Shown here piece by piece: positions 1 to 7,952 of a stretch of 37,430 nucleotides of DNA. Source of the stretch: Saccharofermentans sp. (GTDB lineage Bacteria > Bacillota > Clostridia > Saccharofermentanales > Saccharofermentanaceae). Within the stretch, counting starts at the first letter, position 1, and every line of letters starts with the position of its first letter. The position numbers and the translations under genes were made by a program. The notes under the pieces are model-generated. The model was not told where the DNA came from. It saw nothing but the letters and a program-made list of their open reading frames with translations, and ran no database searches. Location of the stretch: assembly GCA_024683485.1 (NCBI GenBank), contig JAIKYD010000004.1:1-37430 (forward strand), read 5' to 3'.

Positions 1-59
1 TGGTAGAACTTCAGCCTTCCAAGCTGACCACGTGGGTTCGATTCCCATCACTCGCTCCA
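1..59 (+). tRNA. tRNA-Gly (anticodon TCC), 5' end cut by window edge
   Basis: The anticodon arm pairs TCAGC with GCTGA around the loop CTTCCAA, giving anticodon TCC. The T arm (GTGGG TTCGATT CCCAT), the 3' acceptor strand CACTCGC, discriminator T and an encoded CCA (57-59) are all visible. The first acceptor strand and part of the D arm lie outside the window. It abuts the following tRNA with no spacer, so the two are co-transcribed and separated by processing. Confidence 0.93.
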
Positions 60-136
60 GGGTCATTAGCTCAGCTGGATAGAGCAACAGCCTTCTAAGC
101 TGTGGGCCGGAGGTTCGAGTCCCCCATGGCTCACCA
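60..136 (+). tRNA. tRNA-Arg (anticodon TCT)
   Basis: A complete 77-nt cloverleaf. The acceptor strand GGGTCAT (60-66) pairs with ATGGCTC (126-132) using two wobble pairs. The D arm contains AGCTCAGCTGGATAGAGC, the anticodon loop CTTCTAA gives TCT, and the T arm contains GGTTCGAGTCC. CCA is encoded (134-136). It is the last tRNA of a tandem cluster, directly followed by a terminator. Confidence 0.95.
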
Positions 137-137
137 G

Positions 138-170
138 AAAAGCGCTTCGTTATTACGGAGCGCTTTTGGT
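138..170 (+). terminator. Intrinsic terminator of the tRNA cluster
   Basis: A 12-bp stem pairs AAAAGCGCTTCG (138-149) with CGGAGCGCTTTT (156-167), with one G-U pair and a 6-nt loop. The T-run is formed by the distal end of the stem itself. It begins one base after the tRNA-Arg CCA end, as expected for the end of a tRNA operon. Confidence 0.85.
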
Positions 171-197
171 TTATAAGGGGAAATAGTTGAGAAAATT

Positions 198-206
198 TGA
201 TATACT
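198..206 (+). promoter_or_regulatory. Possible extended -10 promoter for ymdB
   Basis: TGATATACT at 198-206 fits an extended -10 (TGn plus TATACT). No good -35 is seen at 16-18 nt upstream. It follows the tRNA terminator and precedes the ymdB ribosome site AAGGAGG (224-230), so the ymdB-lspA-rluD group probably starts here. Prediction only. Confidence 0.4.
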
Positions 207-239
207 TTGAAGGAATCGAAAAGAAGGAGGGGCATTGCT

Positions 240-1022
240 TTGAAAGTTTGCTTTGTCGGTGATATAGTCGGCGGCGCAGGACGCCGTGCTTTCCGTACAG
301 TAATGCCCGGATTTCTTAAGAATAATGAAATTGACTGCTGCATAGTCAATGCCGAGAACAGTGTTAACGGACTAGGTGCTTCGATCAATATCCTGAGGGA
401 ATTGGAAAACGCCGGAGCCGATCTGTTTACGATGGGTAACCATACTTTTTCCAACAGGGAATTCATAAGCCAGATTGTCAAGGTCAAAAACATGGCGAGA
501 CCGGCAAATTTCAGTCCTTCATGGCCAGGCAATGATTTCTGCGTTTTTGAGAAGAATGGTGAGCGGTTAGGCGTATTTAACCTTTTGGGCCAGGTTTATG
601 CAAATGTCCTTCCTGATAATCCGTTTACTTATGCTGACGGTATCATTGAAAGACTTAAACGTGTGGAAGGCTGCACTACTGTGGTCCTTGATTTCCACTG
701 CGATGCAACTTCGGAGAAATGTGCCATGGGTTATTATCTTGACGGTAAAGTCTCGGTTGTTGCAGGAACCCATACTCATGTTCAGACGGCAGATGAGATC
801 ATACTGCCCAACGGTACAGGATATATAACAGACTGCGGTATGTGCGGAGCCAAGGATTCTATCCTCGGTATGAATATAGAAGCATCTATCAGAAGACTTG
901 CCTATAAGCTGCCTGCAAAATATGAGCCTGCCGATGGTCCGGGATTTGTGTGTGGTATCATTTTCGAGACTGATAAAAACGGAAGGTGTACCGATATCAA
1001 GCGGTTCTGTGAATATGAGTGA
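240..1022 (+). CDS. ymdB: YmdB-family metallophosphoesterase
   Basis: Predicted cyclic-nucleotide/metal phosphodiesterase of the YmdB (TIGR00282) family, about 260 residues, the usual family length. The N-terminus MKVCFVGDIVGGAGRRA carries the first metal ligand (GDIVG). Also visible are NAENS, GNHTF, DFHCDATSEK and GTHTHVQTADE, which supply the remaining Asp, Glu, Asn and His ligands of the di-metal site. The start is TTG at 240, because it has AAGGAGG 9 nt upstream and gives the family's standard N-terminus; an earlier TTG at 207 would add residues unlike the family. In Bacillus, YmdB affects biofilm and motility decisions; the role here is inferred only from homology. It overlaps lspA by 8 nt. 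Confidence 0.92.
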   Translation: MKVCFVGDIVGGAGRRAFRTVMPGFLKNNEIDCCIVNAENSVNGLGASINILRELENAGADLFTMGNHTFSNREFISQIVKVKNMARPANFSPSWPGNDFCVFEKNGERLGVFNLLGQVYANVLPDNPFTYADGIIERLKRVEGCTTVVLDFHCDATSEKCAMGYYLDGKVSVVAGTHTHVQTADEIILPNGTGYITDCGMCGAKDSILGMNIEASIRRLAYKLPAKYEPADGPGFVCGIIFETDKNGRCTDIKRFCEYE

Positions 1023-1578
1023 AATAAAAAGGAATAGTGGTGCTTCCGGTCTGGACATCGGTGTTTTCTATGTGTTTATTTTTATAATCCTTGTTACGGC
1101 TGATCAGCTGATCAAGTATATAGTTGTCGAGAATCTCGGATTATATGAACAGATGCCGGTAATTAAGGATTTTTTCTCGATCTATTATGCTCAGAATACA
1201 GGAAGTGCTTTCTCGCTCTTTGCTGATAAAGCCTGGGGCATATATTTTCTTTCCGGTGTATCGATAGTTCTTGGCATAGGTATCTTTGTTCTTATGATCA
1301 TTGCCTCCAAAAGCAGAATGAAGCTCCTGGCCTTGTCGTTCTGCCTTTTGAGTGCTGGCGCCATAGGCAATCTGATAGACAGGATCCGCCTGAAATATGT
1401 TGTTGATTATCTCCGTTTTGACTTTGGCAGTTATACTTTTCCGATCTTCAATCTGGCTGATATCTGTGCTGTTATTGGTACGGCGCTCGTGATCTGCATA
1501 ATCATCTTCGGTGCCAAATATTTTGAGAATTTCTGGAATATTCTTTTCGCAAAGAGGAAGAACGGGAATGCCGGTTGA
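1015..1578 (+). CDS. lspA: Lipoprotein signal peptidase (signal peptidase II)
   Basis: Membrane aspartyl protease that removes signal peptides from diacylated prolipoproteins. It has 187 residues and four hydrophobic segments (about 15-36, 72-98, 103-120, 143-168). The family motifs are intact: NTGSAFS (61-67), GNLIDR (D122), VVDY (D131) and FNLAD (D149), which include the catalytic aspartates. ATG at 1015 lies inside the end of ymdB, and this start gives the usual short cytoplasmic N-terminus. The gene overlaps rluD by 11 nt, so the three genes form one operon. A likely client in this window is the C11 lipoprotein encoded from 7953. Confidence 0.95.
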   Translation: MSEIKRNSGASGLDIGVFYVFIFIILVTADQLIKYIVVENLGLYEQMPVIKDFFSIYYAQNTGSAFSLFADKAWGIYFLSGVSIVLGIGIFVLMIIASKSRMKLLALSFCLLSAGAIGNLIDRIRLKYVVDYLRFDFGSYTFPIFNLADICAVIGTALVICIIIFGAKYFENFWNILFAKRKNGNAG

Positions 1579-2482
1579 TATAAAGACCTGTGATAAGGAC
1601 GGCGTAAGGCTCGACAGTTTTGTTACCGAATCATTTGACAGGACATATTCCAGGTCTTTTTACAAGCACCTGATCGATGAAGGTAAGGTCTCCGTTAATG
1701 GAAAGGTTGTAACTAAAGCAGGGACAAAGCTTGCCTCAGGAGATATCGTTGAGGCGGATATTCCGGAACCTAAAAAGGATGATTCGTTTGTTGCCCAGTA
1801 TATCCCTCTTGATATCGTCTATGAGGATTCAGATCTTTTGGTCATTAATAAACCACAGGGAATGGTGGTTCACCCTGCGGCAGGTCACAGCGAGGGAACT
1901 CTCGTGAATGCTTTGCTTGCACACTGCAAGGATGAATTATCTGATATTAACGGAGTCGTAAGACCCGGAATCGTTCACAGGATCGATAAGGACACATCAG
2001 GTCTGATGCTCGCCTGCAAGAATAATTACACGCATCTTAAACTGGCTGATATGCTTTCCCGTCATGAGATAGTAAGAGAGTACAGAGCTCTTGTTTACGG
2101 CTTTGTGAAAGAGGATAAAGGTATGATCGATGCTCCGGTCGGAAGGTCTTCATCTGACAGACGCAAGATGGCTGTAAATAAGGATGGAAAGCCTGCAGTC
2201 ACTCATTTCGAAGTGATCGAAAGATTGGGGGAACTGACAGATCTCAAATTGGTATTAGAGACAGGAAGAACACATCAGATAAGGGTTCATATGGCTTATA
2301 TCGGTCATCCTGTTGTCGGTGATCCTGTATATGCCCCGAGAAGAAAGAATTACGGTCTGGCAGGTCAGGCCCTGCACAGTCAGGCTATTACTTTTGTCCA
2401 TCCGAGGACCGGAGAGACTATGCATTTTGAGTGTGATCTTCCAGATTACTATACAGCTGTAATAAAAAGCATAAAGGGATAA
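1568..2482 (+). CDS. rluD: RluD-family 23S rRNA pseudouridine synthase
   Basis: Isomerises uridines to pseudouridine in large-subunit rRNA. The 304-residue protein has an N-terminal S4 RNA-binding domain (about 12-70), then the RluA/RluD catalytic domain with HRIDKDTSGL (137-146, catalytic Asp140) and the later ETGRTHQIRVH motif. The ATG at 1568 is preferred over the upstream in-frame start at 1511, which would lie deep inside lspA. The lspA-rluD adjacency is standard in Bacillota. Which uridines are modified cannot be read from sequence; RluD/YlyB is the closest label. Confidence 0.9.
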   Translation: MPVDIKTCDKDGVRLDSFVTESFDRTYSRSFYKHLIDEGKVSVNGKVVTKAGTKLASGDIVEADIPEPKKDDSFVAQYIPLDIVYEDSDLLVINKPQGMVVHPAAGHSEGTLVNALLAHCKDELSDINGVVRPGIVHRIDKDTSGLMLACKNNYTHLKLADMLSRHEIVREYRALVYGFVKEDKGMIDAPVGRSSSDRRKMAVNKDGKPAVTHFEVIERLGELTDLKLVLETGRTHQIRVHMAYIGHPVVGDPVYAPRRKNYGLAGQALHSQAITFVHPRTGETMHFECDLPDYYTAVIKSIKG

Positions 2483-2528
2483 TACGTTCTTGGCTTTATC
2501 TCTTGGTTCTGTAAAACACTCGAAAAAG

Positions 2529-2557
2529 TTGACGTAATAAATAATTAGCATAATAAT
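2529..2557 (+). promoter_or_regulatory. Sigma-A type promoter of the phoH operon
   Basis: TTGACG (2529-2534), a 17-nt spacer and AATAAT (2552-2557) form a near-consensus promoter in an AT-rich gap. The ribosome site AGGAG (2566-2570) follows, then the TTG start at 2578. No convincing terminator is seen after rluD, so some read-through is possible. Confidence 0.7.
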
Positions 2558-2577
2558 TCTTTTATAGGAGATCTCAT

Positions 2578-3510
2578 TTGGAAGAAAAAATCGGACAGAT
2601 CAGGAATTCAGCTCAGACGGCAGGTGTTTATGCATCAAGAGTCGCCTCTTTTTTTGATGTTTCAATTGAGTATGACGGCAATGACTTCATATTTTCCGGT
2701 GATACAAAGGATGTATTAACGGCTAAGGATGCATTTACTGCACTCGATACCCTGTCTGCCGGTACTGAGATAGATGAGACAGATATTCAGTACATATTGA
2801 ATATTGCTAAAGACGGCCGGCTTGAAGAATTCCTGAATACATCTGATGAGGTTTTCTATGTGACACCTTCAGGAAGAGCAGTCAAGCCCAGGACGCTCGG
2901 ACAGAGACTTTATGTTGATTCACTTAAGCAGTCGGAACTTGTTATCTGTTCCGGACCTGCAGGGACGGGCAAGACATTTCTGGGTGTTGCCATGGCGGTA
3001 AAGGCTTTGAAGAGCAGGGAAGTCTCAAGGATCATTCTGACGAGACCTGCTATCGAGGCGGGTGAGAGACTTGGATTCCTTCCTGGTGACATTGAGGAGA
3101 AAGTCAATCCCTATATGCGTCCGATATATGATGCTCTTTCAGTCCTGCTTGGACAGGAGATGTTTGAACGTTATTATGACAAAGGGGTTATTGAGGTATC
3201 TCCGCTTGCTTTTATGCGCGGAAGAAATCTTGATGACTGTTTTGTTCTTTTGGATGAGGCACAGAATACGACTCCTGAACAGATGAAGATGTTTCTTACG
3301 AGACTCGGAGTCAATTGCAGAGCGTGTGTATGCGGTGACTTTACCCAGATAGATCTGCCAAGAGGTATAGAGAGCGGTCTTAAGGATGCAATAACTGTAC
3401 TGAACGGTGTTGAAGGCATCAGGACCGTAAGTCTTAATGATACGGATATCGTGAGAAACAGTCTTGTTGCACGTATAGTCAGAGCTTATGAGAATGCAAA
3501 ACCAAGGTGA
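2578..3510 (+). CDS. phoH: PhoH-family ATPase
   Basis: Cytoplasmic P-loop ATPase of the PhoH/PhoL family, 310 residues. It has an N-terminal region of about 100 residues, Walker A GPAGTGKT (126-133) and Walker B CFVLLDEAQN (Asp226, Glu227), followed by TPEQMKMFLTRLG. The start is TTG at 2578, with AGGAG 7 nt upstream. PhoH proteins are linked to RNA metabolism and sit beside ybeY in many Bacillota, which supports a role with the rRNA-maturation functions encoded two genes downstream. The exact substrate is not established for this family. Its stop is separated from pgpH by 3 nt. Confidence 0.93.
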   Translation: MEEKIGQIRNSAQTAGVYASRVASFFDVSIEYDGNDFIFSGDTKDVLTAKDAFTALDTLSAGTEIDETDIQYILNIAKDGRLEEFLNTSDEVFYVTPSGRAVKPRTLGQRLYVDSLKQSELVICSGPAGTGKTFLGVAMAVKALKSREVSRIILTRPAIEAGERLGFLPGDIEEKVNPYMRPIYDALSVLLGQEMFERYYDKGVIEVSPLAFMRGRNLDDCFVLLDEAQNTTPEQMKMFLTRLGVNCRACVCGDFTQIDLPRGIESGLKDAITVLNGVEGIRTVSLNDTDIVRNSLVARIVRAYENAKPR

Positions 3511-3513
3511 TCT

Positions 3514-5592
3514 ATGAGCAGTAATAAGAATGCAAAACCTAAGATCCATCAGATCATTACATTGGCGCTTTCCGCGCTTACCATTGTTTTCATGGTTTTC
3601 TATGGTTCGCTTCCTGTGAGTTACGATTATGTGGTCGGTTCGATCGCGGAGCAGGATATATATGCTCCGAGAACTTTTGCGGATACATATGAGACCCAGA
3701 GAAGAGCCATTGTTGCAAGAGATACCAGCGCGGATGTTTTCGTGCGGTCAGATAAGCAGTCACAGGAATGCATCGACCGGGTCGATGATTTTTTCGATCT
3801 CACTGAGCAGGCAAGGAAAAACCTGACACAGACCAGAAATACCCAGCCGCCGATGAAGCCGGCTGAAGCCGCAGCTCAGCTTACAGTAAATGTAGAGCAG
3901 ACACTGGGAGTAAGTATTGCTTCAGAAGACATTGAGGTTTTCTTCGATACAGGAATGAGCAATACGACATTTACTTATATCAGGGAGAAAACGACAGCAC
4001 TTGCTGAACTTATCATGTTAGGCGATGTCAGTGATGCTGTGCTTCCTGCAAAGATCTCGGAACAGATCAACGGCTTCAGTGAATCAAGCCCTTCATATTC
4101 CAAGTATGCAGAAGCAATGACTGTTGTTTTGTCTTCAATCCTTGAACCAAATACGATCTATGACGAGAAGGCTACTGCTGATTCTGCGAATAATGCATAT
4201 ATCGCGGTTATCAATGAGCCTGTAATGATCGAGAAAGGTACCAAACTTGTTGAATCAGGAGCGATTATAGATGAACACATCTACAGCAATCTTGTAGAAC
4301 TCGAGCTCATCAGAGATTCATCTTTTAACCTGGTAATCCTTGCGAGAACTGCTCTTTATGTACTGATAATCTCAGCATGTACAGTTATATATATTAATAT
4401 TGAACGCAAGAGACTGAAGGTTGAGACACCGGTATTTTATCTGCTTATCATCACATTCCTTACCACGATAGGTACGTCGGTGTATTTTTCAACCGTATCA
4501 CAGGTTCTCTGTATCGTTATCTTCTTTGCAGCAGTTTGTGCGAGTTACCTTGGGACTTATAACGGAATCATATTCTCTGTAGTGAACCTTCTGTTCGTTT
4601 GGCCGATGTACGGATTTGACCCGGAAATATTCTTTATCAATATCATAGGAATCATTTTGTGCTCAATCTTTGCCGGAAGAACGGATAAGATAATCAACAA
4701 TGCTGCTTTGATATTCTTCCCGACGATAGGAACGATCATCACGAGTTTGTCATACAATTTCCTTATAGGTAATGCCAGAACCGAATATCTTAATTCATTC
4801 GTTTTTACGTTCCTCAGCACTATCGCTTCGCTGGTTGCCGCGATCGGTCTGTCACCGATCTTCGAACTTGTATCAAATGCCGCTTCTCCTGTTAAGCTCA
4901 TTACTTTGAGCCAGCCAGGACAGCATCTTCTTAAGCGGTTGTTCCTTGAGGCTTCGGGAACCCACTCACATTCAATGATGGTTGCAAATCTTGCCGACTC
5001 TGCTGCGGAGGCTATCGGTGCCGATTCTCTTCTGTGCAAAGTTGCCGCCTACTATCATGACATCGGAAAACTTGAGAATCCTGAATACTTTACCGAGAAC
5101 CAGCACGGAGGTGTGAATCCTCATGACAGCCTTACCGTCATGGAAAGCGTTGCGATAATCACAAAGCACCCTGAAGACGGTGTTAAGCTCGCCAAGAAGG
5201 AAAGACTTCCAAATGCGATCATCAGGATAATCGATGAACATCACGGAACCACATACCCTTCGTATTTCTACCGTAAAGCTGTTGATGATGCCAAGGCAAG
5301 AGGATTGGAACCGCCTGATATTAATAATTTCAGATACAGAGGCCATATACCCTCATCGAGAGAATCCGCTGTTGTCATGCTCGCTGACACCTGTGAAGCA
5401 GCAGTTAGATCGATGAAGACATCTGATGTTCAGAGTGCTGAGCAGCTTATCAGAGTCCTTATAAAAGATAAGATCGATCAGGATCAGCTCATTAATTCAG
5501 GTCTTTCTTTCGATGATATCGAGAAGATAATTATTGCTTTCAAACAGGTATATGCCGGTGTCTTCCATGAAAGGATAAAATACCCTGAATGA
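3514..5592 (+). CDS. pgpH: 7TM-HD phosphodiesterase, PgpH-like
   Basis: Membrane HD-domain phosphohydrolase of the 7TMR-HD family; characterised Listeria PgpH degrades cyclic di-AMP. The 692-residue protein has one N-terminal membrane segment (about 14-32), an extracytoplasmic region to about 265, a cluster of membrane segments (about 270-460), then a cytoplasmic HD domain. HD ligands are visible as THSHSMM (His484, His486) and YYHDIGK (His515-Asp516), with DEHHGT and ADTCEA later. It lies between phoH and the ybeY-era fusion and overlaps the latter by ATGA, the order seen in many clostridia. c-di-AMP as substrate is inferred from the family. Confidence 0.9.
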   Translation: MSSNKNAKPKIHQIITLALSALTIVFMVFYGSLPVSYDYVVGSIAEQDIYAPRTFADTYETQRRAIVARDTSADVFVRSDKQSQECIDRVDDFFDLTEQARKNLTQTRNTQPPMKPAEAAAQLTVNVEQTLGVSIASEDIEVFFDTGMSNTTFTYIREKTTALAELIMLGDVSDAVLPAKISEQINGFSESSPSYSKYAEAMTVVLSSILEPNTIYDEKATADSANNAYIAVINEPVMIEKGTKLVESGAIIDEHIYSNLVELELIRDSSFNLVILARTALYVLIISACTVIYINIERKRLKVETPVFYLLIITFLTTIGTSVYFSTVSQVLCIVIFFAAVCASYLGTYNGIIFSVVNLLFVWPMYGFDPEIFFINIIGIILCSIFAGRTDKIINNAALIFFPTIGTIITSLSYNFLIGNARTEYLNSFVFTFLSTIASLVAAIGLSPIFELVSNAASPVKLITLSQPGQHLLKRLFLEASGTHSHSMMVANLADSAAEAIGADSLLCKVAAYYHDIGKLENPEYFTENQHGGVNPHDSLTVMESVAIITKHPEDGVKLAKKERLPNAIIRIIDEHHGTTYPSYFYRKAVDDAKARGLEPPDINNFRYRGHIPSSRESAVVMLADTCEAAVRSMKTSDVQSAEQLIRVLIKDKIDQDQLINSGLSFDDIEKIIIAFKQVYAGVFHERIKYPE

Positions 5593-7127
5593 GGATTGAT
5601 GTAGTAAATAATGCAGAAAGTTATCCTGAAGAAAGACTTGCTTTGCTTGATGAATATATCATCAGGTTAAGTGAAGCTGTCTCAGGAGGAGATTATTCTG
5701 CTCCCCAGGTAACAAGAACACTCAAAGATGCTTATGCAACGTTAACGTTTGTTACTCCGGATGAGATCAGAGAAGTAAACAGGGAACAGCGTGATATCGA
5801 TAAGGAGACAGACTGCCTGTCTTTTCCTATGCTCGAACTTACTGAGGGCGGATTCGATGTGATACCGGAGAGCGGTGATTTTGAGACTGACGCAGATGGG
5901 AATCAGGTGCTGTGTTACGGTGATATCCTTATTAATCCTGTTGCCTGTGAAGCCCAGGCTGAAAGCTACGGTCACTCTTTTGAACGCGAGGCTATGTTCC
6001 TGATCGCTCATTCGCTTCTGCATTTGCTCGGGTACGATCATATTGATCCGGCAGATGAGACTGTCATGATCGGCAAGCAGAAACGTCTTATGAAAGCCAT
6101 AGGGCTAGCTTTCGATGATGAGATAGAGGATATCTATGAAATGGATAACCATAAGGACAATAATTCCACAGAAACACTAATCCCTGCCGGAACACACTGC
6201 AGGCATTGCGGAACAGTTGCCTTGCTTGGCCGGCCCAATGTTGGAAAGTCTACGCTCCTCAATTACATTACCGGCATGAAGATCGCTATTGTATCCCACA
6301 AGCCTCAGACAACGAGGACAAATATCAGGACCATTTATAATACCAAAGACACACAGATCATCTTTACTGATACACCCGGCATTCACAAACCGACATCAAA
6401 GATGGGTGAGTTTATGGTGGACAGGTCATATAAGGCTGCCTTGGGTGCAGATTGTGTAGTGCTTATAGCTGACGGCAGATTTCCTGAACCGGGCGGTGTT
6501 GAGAAGAAGCTGATGACGCTTCTTAAAGACAGCAACAAGAAAGTTATTCTTGCTATCAATAAATATGACGAGGCAGGGCAGGAGAAGCTGCTCCCATTGA
6601 CTCAGAAATATTCTGAACTCTATGAATTTGAAGATGTTGTACCAATAAGCGCAAAGACAGGCAGAAATGTTGATCTTCTTCTTTCTGTCATTACGAAAAT
6701 GCTTCCTGAAGGACCACGTCTTTATGACAGTGAATACATGACAGATCAGACTGAACGTGTGATAGCGGCTGAACTTATCCGCGAACAGGTTCTTCATTAT
6801 ACGGATCAGGAGATCCCTCACGGAACAGCTGTTATCATCAACGAGTTCAAAGAGAAAAATGAAGATGGTGAGATCACCTCGGGAGATGACCGTACCGTTA
6901 CCGTCATTAAGGCTGATATCATCTGTAACCGGGATTCTCATAAGGCGATCATAATTGGCAGGGACGGACAAATGATCAAACGCATCGGTACTGCTGCCAG
7001 AAGAAATATTGAGAAAATGCTCGACTGCAAGGTATATCTTGATCTTTATGTCAAGGTCAGGAATGACTGGCAGAATAATGATGCCATGCTTGGTTCCACA
7101 GGCCTTGGCAGAGATATTGATGAGTAA
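5589..7127 (+). CDS. YbeY rRNA endoribonuclease fused to Era GTPase
   Basis: A single 512-residue frame joins two normally separate ribosome-assembly proteins. Residues 1 to about 165 are YbeY: the zinc motif HSLLHLLGYDH supplies His141, His145 and His151. Residues 166-205 are an acidic linker containing CRHCG. Residues about 206-512 are Era: G1 GRPNVGKS (214-221), G2 region QTTRTN, G3 DTPG (261-264), G4 NKYD (324-327), G5 ISAKTG, and a C-terminal KH domain with GRDGQMIK (about 457-464). Both active sites look complete and there is no stop between them. An internal ATG at 6141 (residue 185) has only a weak upstream GAGGA, so separate Era translation is possible but not favoured. It overlaps pgpH by 4 nt and recO by 1 nt. 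Confidence 0.93.
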   Translation: MRIDVVNNAESYPEERLALLDEYIIRLSEAVSGGDYSAPQVTRTLKDAYATLTFVTPDEIREVNREQRDIDKETDCLSFPMLELTEGGFDVIPESGDFETDADGNQVLCYGDILINPVACEAQAESYGHSFEREAMFLIAHSLLHLLGYDHIDPADETVMIGKQKRLMKAIGLAFDDEIEDIYEMDNHKDNNSTETLIPAGTHCRHCGTVALLGRPNVGKSTLLNYITGMKIAIVSHKPQTTRTNIRTIYNTKDTQIIFTDTPGIHKPTSKMGEFMVDRSYKAALGADCVVLIADGRFPEPGGVEKKLMTLLKDSNKKVILAINKYDEAGQEKLLPLTQKYSELYEFEDVVPISAKTGRNVDLLLSVITKMLPEGPRLYDSEYMTDQTERVIAAELIREQVLHYTDQEIPHGTAVIINEFKEKNEDGEITSGDDRTVTVIKADIICNRDSHKAIIIGRDGQMIKRIGTAARRNIEKMLDCKVYLDLYVKVRNDWQNNDAMLGSTGLGRDIDE

Positions 7128-7861
7128 TGGATCCTTTTAACTGCCGTGGGTTGATAATCCGTTCCAGTGAATACAAAGAGAAGGACAGACTTTTGTCAGT
7201 CCTTACTTCAGACAGGGGTCTTATTACGATCTGTGCCAAAGGTGTTGCCAAACCCGGAAGTTCCATGGGATATGTCTCAATGCCATATATGCTGTGTGAT
7301 TTTGTGGTAAGCGTGTCACACGGCTATTACTATCTTAAGGATGCATCGATAATCGAGAGTAATTCCGGAATAATGGAGAGTCTTGAACAGATAACGGTAG
7401 CTGCTCATATTTCTTCCTGTCTTATGGACTGCACATTGCAGAGCGAGAACTCAAAAGAAGCATATGAACTGGCAGTTTATGCTTATTACAATCTTGCGAA
7501 TAACAGGGAAAAGTATCTTCTGATCTATTCGGCTTTTAACTGGAGAATACTGACAATAGCGGGACTTACTGTTAATTATGATCTGACTGAGCCTGCATAT
7601 AGGGCATCGGAAGACAAGCCTAACAGATATCTGATCGACATTTCAGGAAGCAGTGGTGGTCAGAATAAAACTTTCAACAGGCTTTTGGAAGAACCTTCTG
7701 TAAGGGCGCTGAACTATTTCTCAACATGTGATCTGAATAGGCTGTTTACGTCATCTGCCGATAGAAAGACAGAGAAAGAATTAAAGGATTTTACTACAGA
7801 TTATCTTTCCATGCATTTTGAAAAGAACTATGATTCGCTTGCCGTGCTGAACGCTCTTTGA
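7127..7861 (+). CDS. recO: DNA repair protein RecO
   Basis: RecO mediates RecA loading in the RecFOR recombination pathway. The 244-residue protein begins with the OB-fold signature (RGLIIRSSEYKEKDRLLSVLT...GLITICAKGVAKPGS), followed by a helical region. The era-recO adjacency is standard in Bacillota and the ATG overlaps the last base of the Era stop. Unlike many Bacillota RecO proteins, the C-terminal region (after about residue 150) shows no CxxC pairs for a zinc finger; there is only one isolated cysteine near the end (STCDLN). A small stem-loop (7852-7870) spans the stop codon but lacks a T-run. Confidence 0.88.
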   Translation: MDPFNCRGLIIRSSEYKEKDRLLSVLTSDRGLITICAKGVAKPGSSMGYVSMPYMLCDFVVSVSHGYYYLKDASIIESNSGIMESLEQITVAAHISSCLMDCTLQSENSKEAYELAVYAYYNLANNREKYLLIYSAFNWRILTIAGLTVNYDLTEPAYRASEDKPNRYLIDISGSSGGQNKTFNRLLEEPSVRALNYFSTCDLNRLFTSSADRKTEKELKDFTTDYLSMHFEKNYDSLAVLNAL

Positions 7862-7890
7862 TAGAGAGCGACTGTGCTGAAAGTTTTAAG

Positions 7891-7918
7891 TTGTTCAAAA
7901 TAGGTTCTATGTTATAAT
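7891..7918 (+). promoter_or_regulatory. Promoter of the C11 protease gene
   Basis: TTGTTC (7891-7896), a 16-nt spacer and a perfect TATAAT (7913-7918) preceded by TGT, which makes an extended -10. This separates the protease gene from the recO operon. The ribosome site GAGGTT (7940-7945) lies 7 nt before the chosen ATG at 7953. Confidence 0.65.
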
Positions 7919-7952
7919 TCACCTCGATTTATCATGAATGAGGTTAAATAGC

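Noticed and set aside
131..532. Open frame on the minus strand opposite ymdB
   Set aside because: It overlaps the terminator and ymdB, has no family resemblance and no ribosome site; many similar antisense frames through the window are shadows of real genes.
5589..7127. YbeY-Era fusion as a frameshift or assembly error
   Set aside because: Both halves are full length, in the same frame, with a continuous acidic linker and intact motifs; a single error would more likely leave a truncated or garbled junction. Read inspection would still be useful.
7852..7870. Stem-loop CGCTCT/AGAGCG across the recO stop codon
   Set aside because: The stem is only 6 bp and no T-run follows, so it is not supported as a terminator.
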